A stretch of DNA of 64,000 nucleotides from Thermaurantiacus tibetensis (GTDB lineage: Bacteria; Pseudomonadota; Alphaproteobacteria; Sphingomonadales; Sphingomonadaceae): positions 124,001 to 188,000 of the forward strand of contig NZ_JACHTM010000001.1 of the NCBI RefSeq assembly GCF_015354055.1, read 5' to 3'. Below, in pieces: positions 54,455 through 62,904 of this stretch. The position numbers and the translations under genes are program-made. Each line of letters opens with the position of its first letter. Position 1 is the stretch's first letter. The notes below the pieces were generated by a model. That model was not told the DNA's origin. It worked only from the letters and a program-made list of their open reading frames with translations, and did no database searches.

Positions 54455-55830
54455 CGGGCAGCCTCCGTTGCGCATGCGGCCGCAGCCAGCCCCGCGATCC
54501 GGCCGAGGCCGGTGGCGGCAAGCAGGCCGTTGCCCGCAATGTAGCCGTCGGCGCCGGGGCCGGAAATGCCGCGCGCCGCCCCGCCGCCTGCGAACAGGTT
54601 GGGGAAGGGCGTGCCGTCGGCGCGGAGCACCCGGGCAGAGGTGTCGACCGCGAGCCCGCCCTGGGTGTGGAAGAGCGCGCCCGTCACGCGGGCGGCGAAG
54701 TAGGGCGGCGTCAGCGGCGGCCGGCTGGCGAAGGTGCGGCCGAAGGGGCAGGGGGTGCCGGTGCGCGTGCGCTCTGCCACGTCGGCGAGCGTCGCAGCGA
54801 GCGCGGCCGCGGGCAGGCCGAGCCGCTCTGCCAGCGCCTCGACGCTGTCCGCAGTCACGATCGCGCCGGCGCGGTGGGCGTCGCGGTGGTCGTCGAACTG
54901 GGCCATCACCTGCTCGATCCGCGCGTCCCAGATCGAGAAGGCCACCCCGCCGGGCTGAGCGTTCACGCGCGCCGCCTGCTCGGAATAGCCGCGCGATTCG
55001 TCGGCAAAGCGGACCCCGGCGCGGTTCACCTGGATGCCGCCCTCGGTGATGGTGGGCCACAGGATGGGCACGCCATGGCCGGCGGCAAGCCCGGCGTGGC
55101 CCTGGTAGCTGCCCATGTCGGCAAGGCGCGCGCCCAGCCGCTCCGCCCAGCCGATCCAGTCCCCCCGGTTGCCGGGGTGGCCGTGCATGGTGGCGCCCGC
55201 CATCTCCGGGATGTGCCGGGCGATTGCGGCAGGGCTGCCGGCAAAGCCGCCGCAGGCGAGCACCAGCGCGCCGCAGCGCACCTCCTCGAGGCTGCCGTCG
55301 GGCCGCTCGACGGCCGCGGCCTCCACCCGGCCGTCTGCGTCAGCCAGCGGCTCGGCGAGGCGCGCGCGCGAAAGGACGGTGACGTCGGCAGCCTCGGCTG
55401 CCGCGGCGAGGGCTGCCATCAGCTCCTCGCCGGTGCGGTTCGGCGTTCCCATCATCCGCATCACCGAATGGCCGGGGTAGAGGAAGCCGGTAACGAGCGA
55501 GAGCGGCACGCCGCGGGCGCGGAGGAAGGCCACGGTTTCAGCCGAGCCTTCGGCGAGCGCGCGCACGATCGCGGCATCCGTCCGTCCCCCTGACTTGGCG
55601 AGGATGTCGCCGGCAAGCTGCTCCGGGCTGTCGACGATCCCGGCGGCCGCCTGGTCGGGCGTTCCGGCGGCCGGGATGAGCCCGGTCGACATGGCGGTGG
55701 TGCCGCGAAGCGTCGGGTCCCGCTCGACGAGCAGGACCGAGGCTCCGGCGGAGGCAGCCGCGAGCGCGGCGACAAGCCCGCAGGCGCCGCCGCCCGCGAC
55801 CACCACGTCGAAATCGGGACCGGAAGCCAT
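54451..55830 (-). CDS. FAD-dependent oxidoreductase, ketosteroid-dehydrogenase/fumarate-reductase type
   Basis: 459 residues from the ATG at 55830; the longer frame enters the divergent gap. The FAD fold is VVVAGGGACGLVAALAAASAGA (split as residues 9-18 and 19-30). The segment TTAMSTGLIPAAGT and the late SGPGADGYIAGNGLLAATGLGR match the FAD_binding_2 group of 3-ketosteroid dehydrogenases and flavin reductases. It probably removes or adds hydrogen at a carbon-carbon bond next to a carbonyl. It heads a coupled operon with the methyltransferase-like and 119-residue genes. Confidence 0.85.
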   Translation of the reverse strand: MASGPDFDVVVAGGGACGLVAALAAASAGASVLLVERDPTLRGTTAMSTGLIPAAGTPDQAAAGIVDSPEQLAGDILAKSGGRTDAAIVRALAEGSAETVAFLRARGVPLSLVTGFLYPGHSVMRMMGTPNRTGEELMAALAAAAEAADVTVLSRARLAEPLADADGRVEAAAVERPDGSLEEVRCGALVLACGGFAGSPAAIARHIPEMAGATMHGHPGNRGDWIGWAERLGARLADMGSYQGHAGLAAGHGVPILWPTITEGGIQVNRAGVRFADESRGYSEQAARVNAQPGGVAFSIWDARIEQVMAQFDDHRDAHRAGAIVTADSVEALAERLGLPAAALAATLADVAERTRTGTPCPFGRTFASRPPLTPPYFAARVTGALFHTQGGLAVDTSARVLRADGTPFPNLFAGGGAARGISGPGADGYIAGNGLLAATGLGRIAGLAAAACATEAAR

Positions 55831-55881
55831 GGCCTCCAAAGGCAGGAGCGGCGCCGCCTCAGTCGGCGGCGACCGAACAAC

Positions 55882-55898
55882 TCTTCGCCAGGCGGACA
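55882..55898. promoter_or_regulatory. Predicted IclR operator 2
   Basis: TCTTCGC-CAG-GCGGACA differs from the perfect dyads at 51596 and 59454 at two arm positions but keeps the same frame and centre. It lies in the 118-base gap between the divergent flavoprotein and MFS genes, about 50 bases from each start. Confidence 0.5.
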
Positions 55899-55948
55899 GT
55901 CGTGCTCCGTCCGTCGCATGGGCGCGCCGCATCGCGGCCGATGGCCGG

Positions 55949-57178
55949 ATGGAGCGGCAGGCAACGGGCGCATGGGCGGAAGTCCGCCGGGGCTGGCAGG
56001 TGGTCCTCGCCGGCCTCGTCGGGGTGATGTTCGGGATTTCCGCGCTGCCCTTCTACACGCTCGGCGTGTTCGTCCGGCCGCTCGAGGAAGCCTTCGGCTG
56101 GTCGCGCGAGGCGATCCAGTGGGGCTTCACGGTGCAGATGCTGGGCATGCTGTGCGTCGCCTGGGCGCTGGGGCTCCTGACCGACCGCTGGGGCGCGCGG
56201 CGGGTTGCGCTCCTGTCGCAGGCGGGGCTCGGGCTCGGCTTCCTCGGGATCGCTGCGGTCGGCTCGCTCCCGCAGTGGTATGCGGCGTGGTTCGTCCTTG
56301 CGCTGCTTGGGGCCGGCACCTCCCCCATCGCCTGGACGCGGGGGGTTGCCGGCTGGTTCGATTCGGCGCGCGGCACGGCGCTTGGCGTCATGCTGGCAGG
56401 CACGGGGCTCACCGCGGTGATCGCACCGCCGCTCGTCACCGGCATCGTCGCCGCGCACGGGTGGCGGGCGGGCTACCTTGCGCTTGCCGGCGGAGTCATC
56501 CTGCTTGCGATGCCGCTGACGGCGCTGCTCTTCCGCGACCCGCCGGGCGCAGGCGGGGCGGCGGGGCGGGCGCTTCCGGGCATGAGCCGGCGCGAGGCCT
56601 TCGCCGACCGCGGCTTCTGGATCATGCTTCTCGTCTTTTTCCTCGTCACCTTCGCCGTCTCGGGGCTCATCCCGACCCTGGTACCGCTCCTCATGGACCG
56701 GGGCTTCGCCGCCGCCGATGCCGCGCTCTACGCAAGCCTTGCAGGTGCTGCCGTGATTGCCGGGCGGATCGTCGCGGGCGTGCTCCTCGACCGCTTCTGG
56801 GCCCCTGCGGTTGCCGCCGTCTTCCTGCTGCTCCCGGCCGCCTCCTGCCTCCTGCTCGCGTCCGGGGCGCTCTCGAGCCCGCCGCTCATCGCCCTTGCCG
56901 TGGTGCTCGTCGGCCTTGCGGCCGGCGCCGAGTTCGACATCGTCGCCTACATGGTCACGCGCTACTTCGGCCTTGCCAACTACGGGCTCATCTATTCGCA
57001 GCTCATGATGGGCATGCTGGTCGGCGGGGGCTTCGGGCCGCCGGTGTTCGGCCGGGTGTTCGACCAGACCGGAAGCTACACGCCCATCCTGCTTGCTGCT
57101 GCGGCGATCTTCGCCACCGTCCCCTGGCTCCTGTTCGCCATGGGCCGCTACCCCAGCTTCGCGCCCGCGCGCGCCTGA
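55949..57178 (+). CDS. MFS transporter, probable organic acid importer
   Basis: 409 residues from the ATG at 55949 with twelve membrane helices. The loop between helices 2 and 3 is GLLTDRWGARRVAL, the MFS signature. The central loop is short, and the second half begins LMDRGFAAADAALYASL. The pattern AFGWSREAIQWGFT and the WTRGVAGWF segment fit the monocarboxylate/oxalate-formate porter branch. It would import the small or intermediate substrate after passage through the TonB receptor. It is followed 10 bases later by an FAD monooxygenase. Confidence 0.86.
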   Translation: MERQATGAWAEVRRGWQVVLAGLVGVMFGISALPFYTLGVFVRPLEEAFGWSREAIQWGFTVQMLGMLCVAWALGLLTDRWGARRVALLSQAGLGLGFLGIAAVGSLPQWYAAWFVLALLGAGTSPIAWTRGVAGWFDSARGTALGVMLAGTGLTAVIAPPLVTGIVAAHGWRAGYLALAGGVILLAMPLTALLFRDPPGAGGAAGRALPGMSRREAFADRGFWIMLLVFFLVTFAVSGLIPTLVPLLMDRGFAAADAALYASLAGAAVIAGRIVAGVLLDRFWAPAVAAVFLLLPAASCLLLASGALSSPPLIALAVVLVGLAAGAEFDIVAYMVTRYFGLANYGLIYSQLMMGMLVGGGFGPPVFGRVFDQTGSYTPILLAAAAIFATVPWLLFAMGRYPSFAPARA

Positions 57179-57188
57179 GGCCCGGGCG

Positions 57189-58337
57189 GTGCGGGTCGCG
57201 ATCATCGGCGGCGGCATCGGCGGGCTCACCGCCGCGCTCGCGCTCGCCGCCCATGGGCTCGAGCCGCTGGTCCTCGAGCAGGCGCCGGCGCTCGGCGAGG
57301 TGGGGGCAGGCATCACCATCAGCCCCAATGCGGGCCGCGTGCTCGACTGGCTCGGCCTCGGCGACGCTGTCAGGGCAGCGGGCGTGCTGCCCGGCACCCA
57401 GCACATCCGCGACCTTGCGACCGGCCGGACGCTGCGCACGCTCGCGCGCGATTCCGACCTCGAGGCGCGTCACGGCGCGCCCTACCGGCACCTCCACCGC
57501 GCCGACCTCGTCGCCATTCTGGCCGACGCGCTTGGGGCGCGCGCGCCCGGCGCGATCCGCACCGGCAGCCGCGTGACGGCGGTGACCGCCGACGGCGAGG
57601 TCCGGCTCGAAGGAGGCACGCGGCTTTCGGCCGACGCGGTGGTCGGGGCCGATGGCGTCCGCTCGGTGGTGCGGCAGGGCCTCTTCGCGTCCGCGCCGCC
57701 GCAGTTCACCGGCCAGGTCGCGTGGCGCGGGCTGGTGCCGACGGCGGCGCTCGCCGGCGCCGCGGCGGCCGACCCGCCGGGCATCCACGTCGGCCCCGGC
57801 CGGCTCGTGCTTCGCTACCCGGTGCGCGGCGGCACGCTCACCAACTACGCCATCTTCGTCGAGACCGACGCGTGGACGGAGGAAAGCTGGTCGACGCCCT
57901 CCACGCGCGAGGAGCTTCTCGCCCACCTGCCCGATGCCTGCGAGGGCGTGCGCGGGCTCGTCGAGGCGACGCCGGAGCCGTGGCTGTTCAAGTGGGCGCT
58001 GTTCGCCCGCGAGCCGCTCGCCACCTGGGTTGCCGGCCGGGTGACGCTCCTCGGGGATGCCGCGCATGCCATGCTCCCCTTCATGGGGCAGGGGGCAGCG
58101 ACCGCGATCGAGGATGCGATGGTGCTCGCGCGGGCGCTGGCGGACTTCCCGCTCGCCGAGGCACTCGCCCGCTACGAAGCGGCGCGCCGGGAGCGGACGG
58201 CCATGGTCCAGCTCCAGTCCCGCCTGCTCGGCCTGCGCTTCCAGGGCCGTGACCCGGAGTCCCTCGGCCGTGGACCCCTGCGCAACGAGGAGGAGCTCGG
58301 CCTCTTCGTCTATGACGCCGTGACCGTTCCGCTCTGA
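57189..58337 (+). CDS. FAD-dependent aromatic-ring hydroxylase-like monooxygenase
   Basis: 382 residues from the GTG at 57189. The FAD fold is VAIIGGGIGGLTAALAL (residues 3-19). The GADGVRSVVRQ motif and VTLLGDAAHAMLPFMGQGA complete the class A monooxygenase signature, as in salicylate and 3-hydroxybenzoate hydroxylases. It uses NAD(P)H and O2 to hydroxylate a ring. It is co-transcribed with the MFS importer, which suggests that the imported compound or a product is its substrate. Confidence 0.87.
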   Translation: MRVAIIGGGIGGLTAALALAAHGLEPLVLEQAPALGEVGAGITISPNAGRVLDWLGLGDAVRAAGVLPGTQHIRDLATGRTLRTLARDSDLEARHGAPYRHLHRADLVAILADALGARAPGAIRTGSRVTAVTADGEVRLEGGTRLSADAVVGADGVRSVVRQGLFASAPPQFTGQVAWRGLVPTAALAGAAAADPPGIHVGPGRLVLRYPVRGGTLTNYAIFVETDAWTEESWSTPSTREELLAHLPDACEGVRGLVEATPEPWLFKWALFAREPLATWVAGRVTLLGDAAHAMLPFMGQGAATAIEDAMVLARALADFPLAEALARYEAARRERTAMVQLQSRLLGLRFQGRDPESLGRGPLRNEEELGLFVYDAVTVPL

Positions 58338-58341
58338 GCCG

Positions 58342-59379
58342 TCAGGCGCCGGCCTTCGCCTGCGCGGCGCGGAACCAGGCGGGAAGCTCCGGCTCGGGCG
58401 CCCGCGGCACCGGCTGGCCGGCAGGCACGGCTGCGGGCTGGCGGGTGCGCGCATACCATTCGAGGCTCGAGAGCGAGGGCTCTTCCCACTTCTCCGGGGC
58501 CTCGAGGAACTTCGGCTGGTGCTTCTCGATCCACGCCACCGTCCGGCGGTCGATCTGGGAGAGATCGTCCACGGCGCCCATGAAGGTGTGGTACTGGCAG
58601 TGGCCGGGGGTGGGGCCCATCAGCATCCACGGCAGCCACGGCGTGGTCCGCGACCAGCTCCCGTCGTAGGTCACGCTCGTCTTCCTCGGGTTCTGCATGT
58701 CGGCCCAGGAGATCTGGTAGAGGAACATCTCCGTCACCTGGGCGAAGGGGTGCGCGCTCTCGCGGGGCCACTTCGCCGGCTGCAGCGCCGAGGGGTAGAA
58801 GAGGTTGATGTGGCTCATCATGTTGAGCCGGTTGCCGCGGCGGGTCCAGTCGAGCTGGAGGGGCTGCGGCTTGGGCGCCTCGCGGTTGAGCCCGCCGTAG
58901 CTTGGCGGCGCCGGGCGATACTCGGTGATGGTGTGGTTGAACGGGTCGTTCATGATGTGGACGACCTCGACCTCCTCGTCGAGCCAGGGGTTGCGCCAGG
59001 TCTCGAGCACCTCGCCCGTCCCGAGGTCGGTATAGAGGCCGATCTCGCGCAGCACCTTGCGGTACCCCACCCCATCCTCGTGCGGCAGGAGCCGGGCGCA
59101 GGAGAGCATGGTGAAGCCGACGAGGTCGCGCACCGCCTCGCCGGGGCGCACGCCCTGCACGATCCCCTGCGCCCAGCCATATTTGGTGCTCTTCATGTCG
59201 GTGTTGCCGAGCAGCCGCGCCCAGGCCTCCATGTTGCCGCGCGGCGTCGTGAGGTCGACCGCCCGGCCGCGCAGCGCGGCAGGTGAGCGGTCGGGCGCCT
59301 GCGCCCGGGCCGCGGCCCCCGCCATGCCGACGCCTGCGAGCACGGCCGAGGCCATGAGGAGTTCGCGCCGCTCGATCAT
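58342..59379 (-). CDS. DUF1838 family exported protein
   Basis: 345 residues from the ATG at 59379, which has GGGAAAGG at good spacing; an ATG at 59388 has none. A twin-arginine-like signal ERRELLMASAVLAGVGMAGA leads to the mature protein, marked by SCARLLPHEDGVGYRKVLRE, TWRNPWLDEEVEVVHI and TPGHCQYHTFMGAVDDLS. DUF1838 has no assigned activity but occurs in proteobacterial catabolic clusters. It is divergent from the iclR gene, with an operator between them. It could be a periplasmic enzyme acting before import. Confidence 0.78.
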   Translation of the reverse strand: MIERRELLMASAVLAGVGMAGAAARAQAPDRSPAALRGRAVDLTTPRGNMEAWARLLGNTDMKSTKYGWAQGIVQGVRPGEAVRDLVGFTMLSCARLLPHEDGVGYRKVLREIGLYTDLGTGEVLETWRNPWLDEEVEVVHIMNDPFNHTITEYRPAPPSYGGLNREAPKPQPLQLDWTRRGNRLNMMSHINLFYPSALQPAKWPRESAHPFAQVTEMFLYQISWADMQNPRKTSVTYDGSWSRTTPWLPWMLMGPTPGHCQYHTFMGAVDDLSQIDRRTVAWIEKHQPKFLEAPEKWEEPSLSSLEWYARTRQPAAVPAGQPVPRAPEPELPAWFRAAQAKAGA

Positions 59380-59453
59380 CCAGTCCATCCTTTCCCTTGG
59401 CACCCCCCGCGCTCTCACGAAAGCCTTTGACAGGAGGCCTCGGCGTCTGGAAG

Positions 59454-59470
59454 TCTCCGCAGGGCGGAGA
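59454..59470. promoter_or_regulatory. Predicted IclR operator 3 (autoregulatory)
   Basis: TCTCCGC-AGG-GCGGAGA, a perfect 7-bp dyad, ends 7 bases before the iclR ATG and overlaps its ribosome site (GGAG). Binding there would repress iclR translation start or transcription and, from the other side, DUF1838. Confidence 0.6.
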
Positions 59471-59477
59471 ACGGGTG

Positions 59478-60338
59478 ATGCTTGAGAGGCCGGAGGAAGG
59501 CGCGGGGACGGGAGCGGAGGACAGGGAGGCGGGCGCCGCCCGCTCGGAGGCGGTGCGGGCGCTGTCCCGTGGGCTGGCGGTTCTCCAGGTGATCAACCGC
59601 GGCGGGTCGGTTTCGATGATGCAGATCAGCCGCGGCGCACGCATTCCCTACCCGACGGCGGTGCGGATCGTGCAGACGCTCATCGAGGAGGGCATGGTGG
59701 AGCGCGAGCCGGCGCGCAAGCGTTACCGGCCCACGCCCCTCGTGCTGACCCTCTCGCAGGGCTACAGCGCGGAAGCCGAGCTGGTGCGCGCGGCCCGCCC
59801 GCTCATCGTCGAGCTCACCCGCCGCTTCCTCTGGCCCATCTCCATCTCGACGCGCGTGGGCAGCTACATGATGGTGCGCGACAGCACCCACCAGCTGACC
59901 ACGCTGACCCTCCACAACTACGCGCCGGGCTTCACCCTGCCCATCGTCGAGTGCGCCTCGGGCAAGGCGTATCTCGCCTTCTGCGACGAGGAGGAGCGGC
60001 AGATGATCCTCTCGGGACTGTTCGCCTCCGACGGCCCGGCCGAGCGCATGGGCCGGCTGCTCCTGGCCGACCCGTCGCTTCTGAGACGCATCCGCGCCGA
60101 CGGCTACGCCACCCAGGCGCGCAACAGCTACACCGCCAACCCAGGCAAGACGTCGTCGATCGCGGTGCCCCTGTTCCGCGAGGGGCGGGTGGTGGGGGCG
60201 CTCGCCCTCATCTTCTTCGCCTCAGCCATGAAGATGCGCGAGGCGGAGGCGCGATTCGCCGATGCGCTGAAGGAGACCGCGGCGCGGATTGGCGCGGCCC
60301 TTGCGGCACTGCCCGGTCCTTCTCCGCAGGGCGGATAA
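59478..60338 (+). CDS. IclR-family transcriptional regulator
   Basis: 286 residues. The winged-helix domain (about 25-85) reads ALSRGLAVLQVINRGGSVSM followed by ISRGARIPYPTAVRIVQTL. The effector domain (100-280) has VECASGKAYLAFCDEEER and the KTSSIAVPLFREGRVVGALA strand. IclR proteins bind a small organic acid or phenolic and act as repressors or activators of nearby catabolic genes. The gene lies centrally in a locus where four gaps share one palindrome, so it is the best candidate for the regulator of all of them. Confidence 0.9.
   Translation: MLERPEEGAGTGAEDREAGAARSEAVRALSRGLAVLQVINRGGSVSMMQISRGARIPYPTAVRIVQTLIEEGMVEREPARKRYRPTPLVLTLSQGYSAEAELVRAARPLIVELTRRFLWPISISTRVGSYMMVRDSTHQLTTLTLHNYAPGFTLPIVECASGKAYLAFCDEEERQMILSGLFASDGPAERMGRLLLADPSLLRRIRADGYATQARNSYTANPGKTSSIAVPLFREGRVVGALALIFFASAMKMREAEARFADALKETAARIGAALAALPGPSPQGG
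60321..60337. promoter_or_regulatory. Predicted IclR operator 4
   Basis: TCTCCGC-AGG-GCGGATA overlaps the iclR stop codon and lies 111 bases before the TonB receptor ATG. It has one arm mismatch. The first 15 bases are identical to operator 3 at the other end of iclR. Confidence 0.5.
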
Positions 60339-60447
60339 TCTCGTCACGGGCGCCCGCCTCCGGCATGGCACGCGGCACGGGTCGCGATCGCGAGCACGGG
60401 ATCTCGGCCCGAAGAAGGCCTGAACTGCAGGACAAGGGGACAGAGAG

Positions 60448-62904
60448 ATGAAGCTTCGGGCGATCCTTCTGGGATGCGTTGCGGCTGCGGCGTTTCCGGC
60501 CGCGGCCCAGGACACCGCCACGGTGGTGCGCGAAGAGGGTGACATCCTGGTGACGGCCCGCCGGGCCGAGGAGCGGCTGCAGGACGTGCCCATCGCCATT
60601 TCCGTCGTGACTGGCGAGGAGATCCGCCGGCAGGGCATGTTCTCGCTGCGCGACGTGGCCTCGATCGTGCCCGGCTACTCCTTCGAGACGCTGCAGCCGC
60701 TCGTGCCGCAGACGGTCATCCGCGGCCAGACCAACCTCCGGGTCGACAGCCCGGTCACTAACGTCGCCTACTTCGTCGACGGCGTCTACCTCCAGCGCCC
60801 GTTCCTGGTCGACCAGCGGCTGCTCGAGATCTCCCGCTTCGAGGTCATCAAGGGGCCCCAGTCCGCGCTCTATGGCCGCAACGCCTTTGCCGGCGCGGTC
60901 GCCATCTCGACCCAGGCGCCGGACCTCTCGGCCCCGACCGGCCGCGTCTCCGGCACCGTCGGCAACCATGATCGCTTCGAGGGCAGGGGCTTCGTCTCGG
61001 TGCCGATCGTGCGCGACCGGCTTGCCGTCTCGGTCGCGGGCGCCTGGTCCACCTTCGACGGCACCTGGCCCAACGCTCACCCGCTCGCCGACGCGGAAGG
61101 AGCCAACACCCGGGGGCGGATCGGCGGCTACCGCAACTGGATGATCCAGGGCCGCGTGACCGCCCAGGCCACCGAGACGCTGCGGATCGAGGGCAGCTAC
61201 ATCCGCACCGAGCGGGATGAGGAAACGGTGCCCTCCTACACCGTTGGCACCCAGACCATCCTCTACCCCTTCAACACGCTGAACGCGAGCCCGCGCCCCG
61301 GCCTCACGCCACCTTTCACCGTCCAGAACCGCCTGTGGGTGGGGGCGTTCCCGTCTACCCCCGTGGTGGCCCCGCAGGACAGCGCCCGTCCCGCCGGGGT
61401 CGTGATCGACCCGCGCGCCTTCGGCCTGCGCGGGCCCACCGAATTTGCGACCGCGCGCCTCGAGTGGTCGCCCGATGGCCCCATCGGTGTCGAGTATCTC
61501 TTCGGCTACGCCCGCGGCGAGGTGCTCGGCCGGGGCTCGCCCAGCCCCAACCCGCTGCTTCCGGTGACCGTGCCCTTCCCGCCGTTCACCATTGGCACGA
61601 TCTTCGACGAATCGGGCACGGACTCCTTCTTCCGCGGGACCGCCCACGATCTGCGCTTCCTGTTCCGCGGCAACGAGCGGTGGAACGGCTTCGTCGGCGT
61701 GCACCATTCGCGCACCAAGGACATCGCCTCGAACGCCACGTCGAACGCACCCACCAACTCGCTCGTCGAACCGAACCCGGCCACGTACCTGTTCCCGATC
61801 GGGCCGGGGCTCCCCTTCCCCAACGCGCTCTTCCAGCGCACCGGCTACCTCGAGCGGCGGGAGAGCATCTTCGCCCTCTACTACTTCGCCGAGGTGCGGC
61901 CCATCGAACGGTTCGCGCTCACGCTCGAGGGGCGGCTTTCGATCGAGGACCAGGAGGCGACCGACTTCCTCACCCGCGAGCCGACCAACCCGGCGGTCCA
62001 GGCCTTCTCGCCGCCGCGCTTCTCGCAGTCGATCACCTACTTCGCGCCCCGCTTCACCGGCACCTACCGCCTGACGGACGACAACAATATCTACGCCTCG
62101 GTCGCGCGCGGGGTGAAGGCCGGCGGTATCAACGGCAACGTGCCCTTCGTGCCCCAGCGCACCTACGGCAACGAGACGAACTGGACCTACGAGATCGGCT
62201 CGAAGAACCGCTTCGGGAACCTCACGGCCAACGTGGCCGCCTTCTACACCGACTGGAACGCGCTCCAGACAAGCGTGGTGCGCCTCCAGGCCGACGGCAC
62301 CGCGCCCTCCTTCTTCGCGATCGTGCCGTCCACCATCGGCAACATCGACGGTGGCGCGAAGGTGTGGGGCTTCGAGGCCGAGCTTCTCTGGCAGGCCACC
62401 GAGTCGCTCCGCTTCTACGGCAATGCCGCCTACAACAATTCCACCTACAAGGACGGCACCACCTCGCAGCGGTTCGGCGCCTCGGGCAACTGCGACGGCA
62501 CCGTCTGCCGCACCATTCCCGGCACGCCGACCGCCGTGCTGCCCATCGGCGGCAACTGGCTCGAGCGCGTGCCGCGGATCGACGCGGTGGCCGGCGGCCG
62601 CTACGACTTCCGCCTCGGCGACCGCGCCGACCTCTTCGTCTCGCTCGAGGGCACGTTCAAGGGTCGGCAGTACATGGACGAGGCCAATCTCGCCTTCGTG
62701 CCGTCGCGCGTGCTCATGAACGGCTCGCTCGGCGCCGACATCGGCGGTCTCGAGCTCACCCTCTGGGCGCGCAACCTCCTCGACAAGGAGTATGTGTCGA
62801 CCGCCCTCTTCCTCATCGGCACCAACGGCGCGCTCTCCGCCTCCTACGTGCCAACCTTCGGCGAGCGGCGGACCTTCGGCCTCACCGCCGGCTTCAGCTT
62901 CTGA
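60448..62904 (+). CDS. TonB-dependent outer-membrane receptor
   Basis: 818 residues. There is a signal peptide (1-20), a TonB box-like DILVTARR (32-39), a plug domain (about 45-160, with VYLQRPFLVDQRLLEISRFE and KGPQSALYGRNAFAGAV) and a 22-strand barrel ending in GLTAGFSF with terminal Phe. It takes a scarce ligand across the outer membrane using TonB energy. In sphingomonads such receptors often import hydrophobic or aromatic compounds as well as siderophores. It heads an operon with the next two genes and has a predicted operator upstream. Confidence 0.9.
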   Translation: MKLRAILLGCVAAAAFPAAAQDTATVVREEGDILVTARRAEERLQDVPIAISVVTGEEIRRQGMFSLRDVASIVPGYSFETLQPLVPQTVIRGQTNLRVDSPVTNVAYFVDGVYLQRPFLVDQRLLEISRFEVIKGPQSALYGRNAFAGAVAISTQAPDLSAPTGRVSGTVGNHDRFEGRGFVSVPIVRDRLAVSVAGAWSTFDGTWPNAHPLADAEGANTRGRIGGYRNWMIQGRVTAQATETLRIEGSYIRTERDEETVPSYTVGTQTILYPFNTLNASPRPGLTPPFTVQNRLWVGAFPSTPVVAPQDSARPAGVVIDPRAFGLRGPTEFATARLEWSPDGPIGVEYLFGYARGEVLGRGSPSPNPLLPVTVPFPPFTIGTIFDESGTDSFFRGTAHDLRFLFRGNERWNGFVGVHHSRTKDIASNATSNAPTNSLVEPNPATYLFPIGPGLPFPNALFQRTGYLERRESIFALYYFAEVRPIERFALTLEGRLSIEDQEATDFLTREPTNPAVQAFSPPRFSQSITYFAPRFTGTYRLTDDNNIYASVARGVKAGGINGNVPFVPQRTYGNETNWTYEIGSKNRFGNLTANVAAFYTDWNALQTSVVRLQADGTAPSFFAIVPSTIGNIDGGAKVWGFEAELLWQATESLRFYGNAAYNNSTYKDGTTSQRFGASGNCDGTVCRTIPGTPTAVLPIGGNWLERVPRIDAVAGGRYDFRLGDRADLFVSLEGTFKGRQYMDEANLAFVPSRVLMNGSLGADIGGLELTLWARNLLDKEYVSTALFLIGTNGALSASYVPTFGERRTFGLTAGFSF

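Noticed and set aside
55852-55871. CGCCGCC-n6-GGCGGCG dyad in the flavoprotein/MFS gap
   Set aside because: It is a GC-only repeat without counterparts in the other gaps of the locus, and is less informative than the TCTTCGC-CAG-GCGGACA site nearby.
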